From assembly GCA_035517115.1 (NCBI GenBank), contig DATIZL010000049.1, forward strand, positions 1-12,985: 12,985 bases of DNA. Reading direction: 5' to 3'. A program made the translations under genes and the position numbers. Of this stretch, positions 1-6,575 are shown one piece after another. Every line of letters starts with the position of its first letter. Position 1 is the stretch's first letter. The notes under the pieces were generated by a model that had not been told where the DNA came from, did no database searches, and saw nothing but the letters and a program-made list of their open reading frames with translations. Origin of the DNA: Hyphomicrobium_A sp035517115 (GTDB lineage Bacteria > Pseudomonadota > Alphaproteobacteria > Rhizobiales > Hyphomicrobiaceae).

Positions 1-262
1 CTGTCATGACGGGACGAGCGGTGGCCCCAACAAGGTGGGTCCCAACCTGTGGGGCGTGGTCGGGCGTCCCAAGGCAAGCCACGAGGGCTTTAACTATTCC
101 GACGCCATGAAAGCGAAGGGCGGCAATTGGACGCCCGAGGACCTCGCCCAGTTCGTGCACTCGCCCAAGACGTTCGTTCCAGGAACGAAAATGCTGTTTC
201 CGGGCATCGCCGATCAGGGCGAGCTCGCCGATCTCCTTGCCTATCTGAACACTTTGAAGTGA
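1..262 (+). CDS. Class I cytochrome c, C-terminal part (5' end outside the window)
   Basis: This is the C-terminal 86 residues of a small soluble-type or membrane-anchored c-type cytochrome, an electron carrier of the periplasmic side. The reading frame enters at base 2 with Cys-His-Asp, which is the end of a CXXCH haem-attachment motif whose first half lies outside the window. It continues with GPNLWGVVGR, a stretch typical of mitochondrial-type and bacterial c2/c550 cytochromes. The sixth haem ligand is the Met in PGTKM (codon at 191-193), followed by the usual C-terminal helix DLLAYLNTLK. The gene ends in TGA at 260-262. It lies 145 bases upstream of the yej operon on the same strand, and nothing links the two functionally. 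A start at an internal GTG (base 35) can be dismissed because it would discard the haem site. The partner oxidase or reductase cannot be deduced. Confidence 0.9.
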   Translation, partial: CHDGTSGGPNKVGPNLWGVVGRPKASHEGFNYSDAMKAKGGNWTPEDLAQFVHSPKTFVPGTKMLFPGIADQGELADLLAYLNTLK

Positions 263-263
263 A

Positions 264-276
264 GTCCCCGAGGGAC
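264..276. other. Short hairpin after the cytochrome c stop codon
   Basis: GTCCC at 264-268 and GGGAC at 272-276 form a perfect 5-bp stem with a 3-base loop directly after the cytochrome c stop. There is no T-run behind it, so it is not a canonical intrinsic terminator. It could still help define the 3' end of the cytochrome message. The rest of the 263-407 interval shows no convincing promoter boxes by eye. Confidence 0.3.
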
Positions 277-391
277 ACAAATGACAGCAAGTTAACTCGC
301 GCTTCAGCCCGGATTTTGCGACGCTCCAGGGTATTCCCGTCTCAATCGGAGGCGTCGCCGGCCGGCCGCCCCGCTTTCCCGCGATCGTGAG

Positions 392-400
392 AGGAAGGAA
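392..400 (+). promoter_or_regulatory. Shine-Dalgarno sequence that favours the GTG at 408 as yejA1 start
   Basis: The purine run AGGAAGGAA lies 7 bases upstream of the GTG at 408-410, a good ribosome-binding distance. The earlier in-frame GTG at 387 has only pyrimidine-rich sequence (ccccgctttcccgcgatc) in front of it. The purine run would also fall inside the coding region if translation began at 387. Confidence 0.6.
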
Positions 401-407
401 AAGTCTG

Positions 408-2381
408 GTGCTTGCGCGTCCGAACGTTCCTGCAATTCTGCTCGCGACCTTCCTCGGCGGTGCCGCTGCCGCGATCGATCGAGCGGCCGCGCAGACCGAT
501 CCGCCCCCTTCCACCACTGCGGCGGCTGCGCAGACGCGCCACCATGCGCTCTCCCTCGTCGGCGAGCCCAAGTACGGGCCCGACTTCAAGCACTTCGATT
601 GGGTCAATCCGGATGCGCCCAAGGGCGGCACGCTGCGGGCGTTCGCCGAGGGATCGTTCGACAGCCTCAATCCGTTCACGGTGAAGGGCGCCCCGGCCGG
701 CGACCTTGGCCTCGTCTACGATGCGCTCATGGCCTCGAGCCCGGACGAGGCCTCCGCCGAATACTGCCTCATCTGCGAGTGGGTCTCCTATCCCGCCGAC
801 TATTCCTCCGTCACCTTCGGCATTCGCCCGGAGGCGCGCTTTCAGGACGGCTCACCCATTACCCCCGAGGACGTAATCTTCTCCTTCGAGCAGCAGAAGA
901 AGGCGCATCCGCGCACGGCCTTCTACTACAAGAACGTGGTCAAGGCCGAGAAGACGGGTGAGCACGAGGTCACCTTCACCTTCGACGTGAAGGGCAACCG
1001 CGAGCTGCCGCAGATCGTCGGCCAGCTCAACATTGTGCCGAAGAAGTTCTGGGAAGGTACCGGCGCCGACGGTGAGCCGCGCGATCTCACCAAGACGACC
1101 ATGGAGATTCCTCTCGGCTCGGGCGCCTACAAGATCAAGGAGTTCGACGCCGGCCGCTCCATCACCTACGAGCGCGTCAAGGACTATTGGGCAAAGGATC
1201 TCCCGGTGTCGAAGGGCCAGTGGAACTTCGATGAGCTCAAGCTCACCTACTTCCTCGACCGCACGCCCGCCTTCGAGGAGTTCAAGTCGGGCAAAATCGA
1301 CTTCTGGAGCGAAATCTCCGCGAGCCGTTGGGCCACCGCCTACGACTTCGACGCCATCAAGAAGGGCTGGGTGAAGAAGGAGGCGATCCCGATCAAGCGC
1401 GTCGCCCCCATGCAGGCGTTCGTCTTCAACCTGCGGCGCCCTCAGTTCCAGGACCCGCGCGTGCGCAAGGCCTTCAATCTCGCCTTCAACTTCGACGAGG
1501 CCAACAGGAAGCTGTTCTATAACCTCTACGTCCGCGTGGAGAGCTACTTTGACAACTCCGAGCTCGCCTCGAAGGGATTGCCGCAGGGGCGCGAGCTCGA
1601 GATCTTGAACGAGATGCGCGACGAGGTGCCACCCGAGGTCTTCACCACCGAGTTCAAGAACCCGGTCAACCACACGCCCGAGGAGTTCCGCGATCACATG
1701 CGCGAGGCCTCCAAGCTGCTCGCGGAGGCCGGATGGACGCTGCAGCAGGAGACCGCGGCAGATGACAGCTGTGGCACGTTCTGCAGCATCCTGCGCACGG
1801 TTGGGCTTTCCTCGGGGCGCAAGGAGAACGTCCTGCGCAATGCGAAAGGGGAGCCGTTCGAGGTCGAGTTTCTGATCGATTCCCCCGACTTCGAGAGGAT
1901 CGTCATTCCCTACGCGCAAGACCTGCAGAAGCTCGGAATAAAGGCTAGAGCTCGCGTCGTCGACAGCGCCCAGTACAAGCGCCGCACGGACGCGCACGAC
2001 TACGACATCATTGTCGATAACTTCGCGCAGTCCGAATCCCCGGGCAACGAGCAACGCGACTTCTGGGGATCGGCCGCCGCCGACAAGGACGGCTCCAACA
2101 ACACGGCGGGGATCAAGAACCCCGCGATCGACAAACTCATCGACAAGGTCGTGTTCGCCAAGGACCGCGAGGAGCTGCTCGCCGCCACGCACGCGCTCGA
2201 CCGTGTGCTCTTGTGGAACTACTACGTCGTGCCCCAGTGGCACTATCCTTTCGAGCGGGTCGCCTATTGGGACGTGTTCGGCCGGCCGCAAACGCTGCCC
2301 TCGCGCAACTCTGCAGTCACGCAGGTCTGGTGGATGGATCCGGATAAGCAAAAGGCGCTCGCCGCCGCACGGGGTCAATGA
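408..2381 (+). CDS. yejA: YejA-type periplasmic peptide-binding protein of an ABC importer (first copy)
   Basis: This is an extracytoplasmic solute-binding protein of family 5 (the OppA/DppA superfamily), YejA branch, 657 residues. It would capture peptides or peptide-like ligands in the periplasm and hand them to YejB/YejE. The N-terminus has a signal peptide: an Arg near the start, a hydrophobic stretch around VPAILLATFLGGAAAA, and Ala-rich cleavage options near RAAAQ. The mature protein starts with the YejA hallmark, seen here as FKHFDWVNPDAPKGG. The family-5 motif RPEARFQDGSPIT follows at about residue 145. Two cysteine pairs stand out: CLIC (about residues 120-123) and CGTFC (about 455-459). 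The second lies in an insertion of about 31 residues missing from the neighbouring copy. An alternative GTG start at 387 adds seven residues but lacks a ribosome-binding site. The stop overlaps the next start by ATGA, indicating translational coupling. Ligand identity is not readable; the family includes microcin C, antimicrobial-peptide and murein-peptide transporters. Confidence 0.93.
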   Translation: MLARPNVPAILLATFLGGAAAAIDRAAAQTDPPPSTTAAAAQTRHHALSLVGEPKYGPDFKHFDWVNPDAPKGGTLRAFAEGSFDSLNPFTVKGAPAGDLGLVYDALMASSPDEASAEYCLICEWVSYPADYSSVTFGIRPEARFQDGSPITPEDVIFSFEQQKKAHPRTAFYYKNVVKAEKTGEHEVTFTFDVKGNRELPQIVGQLNIVPKKFWEGTGADGEPRDLTKTTMEIPLGSGAYKIKEFDAGRSITYERVKDYWAKDLPVSKGQWNFDELKLTYFLDRTPAFEEFKSGKIDFWSEISASRWATAYDFDAIKKGWVKKEAIPIKRVAPMQAFVFNLRRPQFQDPRVRKAFNLAFNFDEANRKLFYNLYVRVESYFDNSELASKGLPQGRELEILNEMRDEVPPEVFTTEFKNPVNHTPEEFRDHMREASKLLAEAGWTLQQETAADDSCGTFCSILRTVGLSSGRKENVLRNAKGEPFEVEFLIDSPDFERIVIPYAQDLQKLGIKARARVVDSAQYKRRTDAHDYDIIVDNFAQSESPGNEQRDFWGSAAADKDGSNNTAGIKNPAIDKLIDKVVFAKDREELLAATHALDRVLLWNYYVVPQWHYPFERVAYWDVFGRPQTLPSRNSAVTQVWWMDPDKQKALAAARGQ

Positions 2382-4213
2382 AGGCAAACCGTACTTCTAT
2401 AAACAGGAGCGCGACCGCAAGCGCGCTCGTTGCGGCACTGGCGTCGCTCCTTCTCACCTCGCCCGCGTACGCCGAATTCCGCCACGGCCTCTCCGCCTTC
2501 GGGGACCTCAAGTACCCTGCCGACTTCAAGCACTTCGATTACGTCAATCCGGATGCGCCGAAGGGCGGCCGCCTTTCGACCATCGGCACGTCGGGCGCCA
2601 AGACCTTCGACAGCTTCAACAACTTCATCCTGAAGGGCGATGCGGCGCAGGGGCTCGACTACCTCTTCGACAGCCTGATGACGCGCGCCAACGATGAGCG
2701 CGATGCCGTCTACGGTCTCGTCGCCGGCAGCGCCGAGGTCGCGCCCGGCGGAAAATCGGTCACCTTCAAGCTGCGCCCGGAGGCGAGGTTCGCCGACGGC
2801 TCGCCGGTGACGGCCGACGATGTCGTCTTCAGTTTCGATACGCTGAAGGCCAAGGGCCACCCGCGGTTCGGATTGGCCCTGCGCGATGTCGTCAAAGCCG
2901 AGGCGCGCGATCCCGAGACCGTGCGCTACACTTTCACTGGCGCTCTTACCCGAGACCTGCCGCTGACCGTCGCCCAACTCCCCATCCTGTCGAAGGCCTA
3001 CTACTCCGCGCATCCCTTCGACCAGACTTCGCTCGAGCCGCCGCTCGGCTCGGGCCCTTATGCGATCGCCGACTTCAAGCCCGGGACCTACATCACGCTC
3101 AAGCGGCGCCCCGACTATTGGGGCAAGGATCTCCCCGGCAACGTGGGCCGCTTCAATTTCGACGAGCTGCGCTATGACTACTTCCGCGATCGCACGATCG
3201 AGCTCGAGAACCTGTTCTCCGGCAATGTGGGCCTGCGCGAGGAGTTCACCTCGCTCGATTGGGCCACCGCCTATAGCAACGTGCCCGCGGTCAAGGACGG
3301 CCGCATTCAGCGTGCCACGCTGCCCGACGAGCGTCCCTCGGGAGCCCAGGGCTTCTTCATCAACACCAGGCGCGAGCAATTCAAAGACCCGCGCGTGCGC
3401 GAGGCGCTCGACCTCGCCTTCGACTTTGAATGGTCGAACAAGAACCTGTTCTATAACCTCTACACGCGCACGCAGAGCTACTTCGAGAACTCACCCATGA
3501 AGGCTTCCGGCCCGCCGAGCCCGGAGGAGCTGAAGCTGTTGGAGCCGTTCCGGGACAGGCTCGCGCCGGAGGTGTTCGCCAACCCCTACGTGCCGCCCGT
3601 GACCGACGCATCGGGCAGAAACCGGGATAGCCTGCGGCGCGCGAAGGAGCTGCTGACGGCGGCGGGCTACGGCGGACCCGAGGCCGGCGGCAAGACGCTC
3701 AACGTTGAGATCCTCATTTTCGAGGACGGCTTTGAGCGCATCATCGGGCCCTATATCAACAACCTTAAGAAGATCGGAGTTAACGCCACGCTTCGTCTCG
3801 TCGACGCCTCGCAGTACGAGCGGCGCATGAAGGCCTATGATTTCGATCTGGCCGTCGAGCGCTATTCGCTTCCGCTGACACCGGGCGTCGAGGTCAAGGC
3901 TTATTGGGGCTCGGACGCCGCAAAGATGGACGGCAGCTTCAATCTCGCCGGCATCCAGGACCCGGTCGTCGACGCCCTGATCGACCGTATCGTCGAGGCC
4001 AAATCCCGCGATGAGCTCGTCACCGCCTGCCGCGCGCTCGACCGCGTGCTGCGCGCCGGCCACTATTGGGTGCCACAGTGGTATAAGGCCGTGCACAACC
4101 TCGCCTTCTGGAACCGCTATGCGTGGCCCCAGGTGGCGCCCAAATTTGACGACGGCATCGTCGACACGTGGTGGTACGACGACGCCAAGGCCGCGAAATT
4201 GAGCAACAACTGA
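2378..4213 (+). CDS. yejA: YejA-type periplasmic peptide-binding protein of an ABC importer (second copy)
   Basis: This is the second family-5 solute-binding protein of the operon, 611 residues, close to the roughly 600 residues usual for YejA. It has a clear Sec signal peptide: MKANR..., then a hydrophobic core ALVAALASLLLTSPAYA with likely cleavage after AYA. The mature protein begins EFRHGLSAFGDLKYPADFKHFDYVNPDAPKGG in pattern, the canonical YejA opening; RPEARFADGSPVTADDV follows. It is clearly homologous to the upstream copy along its whole length but lacks both cysteine pairs and the roughly 31-residue insertion. Only one Cys is seen (in VTACRALDRVL). The ATG overlaps the preceding TGA (ATGA at 2378-2381), and no strong ribosome-binding site is present, so expression probably depends on coupling. 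Two tandem binding proteins feeding one permease suggest that ligand specificity is split or broadened; this is inference. Confidence 0.95.
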   Translation: MKANRTSINRSATASALVAALASLLLTSPAYAEFRHGLSAFGDLKYPADFKHFDYVNPDAPKGGRLSTIGTSGAKTFDSFNNFILKGDAAQGLDYLFDSLMTRANDERDAVYGLVAGSAEVAPGGKSVTFKLRPEARFADGSPVTADDVVFSFDTLKAKGHPRFGLALRDVVKAEARDPETVRYTFTGALTRDLPLTVAQLPILSKAYYSAHPFDQTSLEPPLGSGPYAIADFKPGTYITLKRRPDYWGKDLPGNVGRFNFDELRYDYFRDRTIELENLFSGNVGLREEFTSLDWATAYSNVPAVKDGRIQRATLPDERPSGAQGFFINTRREQFKDPRVREALDLAFDFEWSNKNLFYNLYTRTQSYFENSPMKASGPPSPEELKLLEPFRDRLAPEVFANPYVPPVTDASGRNRDSLRRAKELLTAAGYGGPEAGGKTLNVEILIFEDGFERIIGPYINNLKKIGVNATLRLVDASQYERRMKAYDFDLAVERYSLPLTPGVEVKAYWGSDAAKMDGSFNLAGIQDPVVDALIDRIVEAKSRDELVTACRALDRVLRAGHYWVPQWYKAVHNLAFWNRYAWPQVAPKFDDGIVDTWWYDDAKAAKLSNN

Positions 4214-4223
4214 GCTCTCCCCG

Positions 4224-5339
4224 ATGCTCCACTACCTCTTGAAGCGCCTGTTGCTGATCATCCCGACCCTGTTCGGCATCATGCTGATCAGCTTCACCAT
4301 CGTGCAGTTTGCGCCGGGCGGCCCGGTCGAGCGCATCATCGCCCAGCTCACCGGGCACGAGAGCTCCATGGTCACACGCATCGGCGGTGGCGGGGGCGAG
4401 ACGGTGGGCGGCGCGCAATCGCAGCTCGGTCAGGGCGCCGCCGACGTGGTGACGTCGAAATACCGTGGCGCGCAAGGCCTCGACCCGGAGTTCATCAAGA
4501 GCCTCGAGAAGCAGTTCGGCTTCGACAAGCCGGCGTACGTGCGCTTCTTCATCATGATGAAGAACTACCTCACCTTCGATTTCGGCAAGAGCTACTTCCG
4601 CGACGTCTCCGTCCTGCAGCTCATCAAGGAGAAGCTGCCGGTCTCGATCTCGCTCGGGCTGTGGATGATGTTTCTCACCTACATGATCTCGATCCCGCTC
4701 GGCATCCGTAAGGCGGTGCAGGCGGGCGAGCCCTTCGACGTGTGGTCGAGCACCATCCTCGTCGTCGCCTACGCTATCCCGGGCTTTCTCTTCGCGGTGC
4801 TGCTGCTCATCCTCTTTGCCGGCAGCTCGTTCTTTCAGTGGTTCCCCTCGCGCGGGCTCACCTCCGACAACTGGAACCAGCTCTCGCTCGCCGGAAAGGT
4901 GATCGACTACTTCTGGCACCTCACGCTGCCGATGATCGCCATGGCGCTGACCTCGTTCACCACCTTGACGTTTCTCACCCGCAACTCGTTTCTCGATGAG
5001 ATCCGCAAGCAGTACGTGATCACGGCGCGCGCCAAGGGCTTGAACGAGGGCCAGGTCCTCTACGGTCACGTCTTCCGCAACGCCATGCTCTTGATCATCG
5101 CCGGCTTCCCGGGCGCCTTCATCAGCGCGTTCTTCACCGGCGCCATGCTGATCGAAACGATCTTCTCGCTCGACGGCATGGGCTTGCTGTCGTTCGAATC
5201 GATCGAGAAGCGCGACTATCCCGTCGTCTTCGCCACGCTGTGGATATTCTCGCTCTTGGGCCTCGTCGTGAACCTCGCGTCCGACTTCATCTATACGCTC
5301 GTCGATCCGCGCATCGATTTCGAGAGCCGGGAGGTCTAA
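4224..5339 (+). CDS. yejB: YejB inner-membrane permease of a peptide ABC importer
   Basis: This is an ABC permease of the DppB/OppB type (binding-protein-dependent transport inner-membrane component), 371 residues against about 364 in Escherichia coli YejB. It would form half of the transmembrane channel with YejE. The first helix is LLLIIPTLFGIMLISFTIV, followed by the conserved QFAPGGPVE motif. A Gly-rich periplasmic segment (RIGGGGGETVGG, about residues 53-64) leads to YRGAQGLDPEFIKSLEKQFGFDKP, which is typical of YejB. Further hydrophobic segments follow. The cytoplasmic EAA coupling loop, ITARAKGLNEGQVLYGHVFRNAM, is at about residues 264-287 and would dock on the ATPase. The C-terminus, DFIYTLVDPRIDF, is the family ending. 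It starts 10 bases after yejA2 and ends 3 bases before yejE. No strong Shine-Dalgarno is seen in front of the ATG. Confidence 0.96.
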   Translation: MLHYLLKRLLLIIPTLFGIMLISFTIVQFAPGGPVERIIAQLTGHESSMVTRIGGGGGETVGGAQSQLGQGAADVVTSKYRGAQGLDPEFIKSLEKQFGFDKPAYVRFFIMMKNYLTFDFGKSYFRDVSVLQLIKEKLPVSISLGLWMMFLTYMISIPLGIRKAVQAGEPFDVWSSTILVVAYAIPGFLFAVLLLILFAGSSFFQWFPSRGLTSDNWNQLSLAGKVIDYFWHLTLPMIAMALTSFTTLTFLTRNSFLDEIRKQYVITARAKGLNEGQVLYGHVFRNAMLLIIAGFPGAFISAFFTGAMLIETIFSLDGMGLLSFESIEKRDYPVVFATLWIFSLLGLVVNLASDFIYTLVDPRIDFESREV

Positions 5340-5342
5340 GGC

Positions 5343-6566
5343 TTGGATATCCGCGCGATCGAGACGCCGCTGCCGCAGAACCAGCCGCCGCCCGAGCTGG
5401 AGAGCCCGCGGCCGTTTTGGTTTGCGCGCGCTCACCGCTGGCGCGAGCGCTTGCAGCTCAGCCCCATCAACGCGCGCCGCTGGGCGAACTTCAAGGCCAA
5501 CCGGCGCGGCTACTGGAGCCTCATCATCTTCTTGACCCTGTTCGGCATCTCGCTGTTTGCCGAGTTCCTCGCCAACGACCGCCCCATCGTCATGAGCTAC
5601 AAAGGCGAGATCTTGTGGCCCGTGCTCGTCGATTATCCGGAATCGAAGTTCGGCGGCTTCCTCGCCGTGACCGACTTCAAAGAGCCCGAGATCCTCAATG
5701 AGATCTCCGAGAACGGTTGGGCCCTGTGGCCGCCGATCGGCTACTCCTACGACACGATCAACAAGGACTATCCGGGCCGCAAGGGGCTGGAGGGCCTGTG
5801 CCTCGGCTATCCGGCGCCGCCGCCCTGGGCCTCGGGGGCGCCCTTGTGCGAGGCCCCGCCCGAGCAGCTCGCGCGCTTCCACGCGATCGGCAACTACAAT
5901 TGGCTCGGTCTCGACGACCAGGGCCGCGACGTGGTCGCGCGCGTCATCTACGGCTTCCGCATCTCGGTCTTGTTCGGCCTCATGCTCACGATCCTGTCCG
6001 CCGGAGTCGGCGTGACGGCCGGCGCCATACAAGGGTATTTCGGTGGCCGCACCGACCTCATCTTCCAGCGCTTCCTCGAGATCTGGTCCTCGGTGCCATC
6101 GCTGTTCGTTTTGATCATCATCTCCTCGGTGCTGGTGCCGGGCTTTTGGACGCTGCTCGGCACGCTGTTGCTGTTCGAGTGGGTGAGCCTTGTCGCCGTG
6201 GTACGTGCCGAGTTCTTGCGCGCCCGCAACTTCGAGTACATCAGGGCTGCGCACGCGCTTGGGCTTTCGCATGCCAAGATCATGCGCAAGCACATGCTGC
6301 CGAACGCTATGGTGGCGATGCTGACGTTCCTCCCCTTCCAGCTTTCCGGCTCGATTGCCGCGCTCACCGCACTCGACTTCCTCGGCCTCGGGCTGCCGCC
6401 CGGGTCCCCCTCGCTGGGTGAGCTCCTGCTCGAGGGCAAGCGCCATCTCGAGGCGCCCTGGCTCGGCCTCACCGGCTTCTTCTCCGTCGCGCTCATGCTG
6501 TCGCTGTTGATCTTTATCGGCGAGGCGGTGCGCGACGCGTTTGATCCGCGCAAGACGTTTCGCTAG
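5343..6566 (+). CDS. yejE: YejE inner-membrane permease of a peptide ABC importer
   Basis: This is an ABC permease of the DppC/OppC type, 407 residues; E. coli YejE is about 341, so it is longer than the enterobacterial protein. The order is a cytoplasmic N-terminal tail containing the OppC-like WANFKANRRGYWSL, a first helix IIFLTLFGISLFAEFL, and a long periplasmic loop (about residues 80-195). The channel domain then opens with NWLGLDDQGRDVVARVIYGFR. The EAA loop, IRAAHALGLSHAKIMRKHMLPNAM, is at about 300-323, and the protein ends VRDAFDPRKTF. The loop contains GEILWPVLVDYPESKFGGF, characteristic of YejE, and two cysteines (153 and 169) that would be periplasmic. Translation starts at TTG, preceded at a good distance by GGGAGG (around 5328-5333), which overlaps the end of yejB. 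It is the second channel half beside YejB. Confidence 0.95.
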   Translation: MDIRAIETPLPQNQPPPELESPRPFWFARAHRWRERLQLSPINARRWANFKANRRGYWSLIIFLTLFGISLFAEFLANDRPIVMSYKGEILWPVLVDYPESKFGGFLAVTDFKEPEILNEISENGWALWPPIGYSYDTINKDYPGRKGLEGLCLGYPAPPPWASGAPLCEAPPEQLARFHAIGNYNWLGLDDQGRDVVARVIYGFRISVLFGLMLTILSAGVGVTAGAIQGYFGGRTDLIFQRFLEIWSSVPSLFVLIIISSVLVPGFWTLLGTLLLFEWVSLVAVVRAEFLRARNFEYIRAAHALGLSHAKIMRKHMLPNAMVAMLTFLPFQLSGSIAALTALDFLGLGLPPGSPSLGELLLEGKRHLEAPWLGLTGFFSVALMLSLLIFIGEAVRDAFDPRKTFR

Positions 6567-6575
6567 GGGCCCGCC

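Noticed and set aside
852..2387. A 511-residue minus-strand open frame opposite yejA1
   Set aside because: This is the same antisense codon effect; the sense strand has a full-length YejA with signal peptide and family motifs.
2011..2697. A 228-residue plus-strand frame spanning the yejA1-yejA2 junction
   Set aside because: It is an out-of-frame reading of two confident genes, rich in Arg, Ser and Pro as expected for a shifted GC-rich frame.
2375..3379. A 334-residue minus-strand open frame opposite yejA2
   Set aside because: It lies entirely opposite a clear YejA gene, and its composition is that of an antisense shadow, without a recognisable domain.
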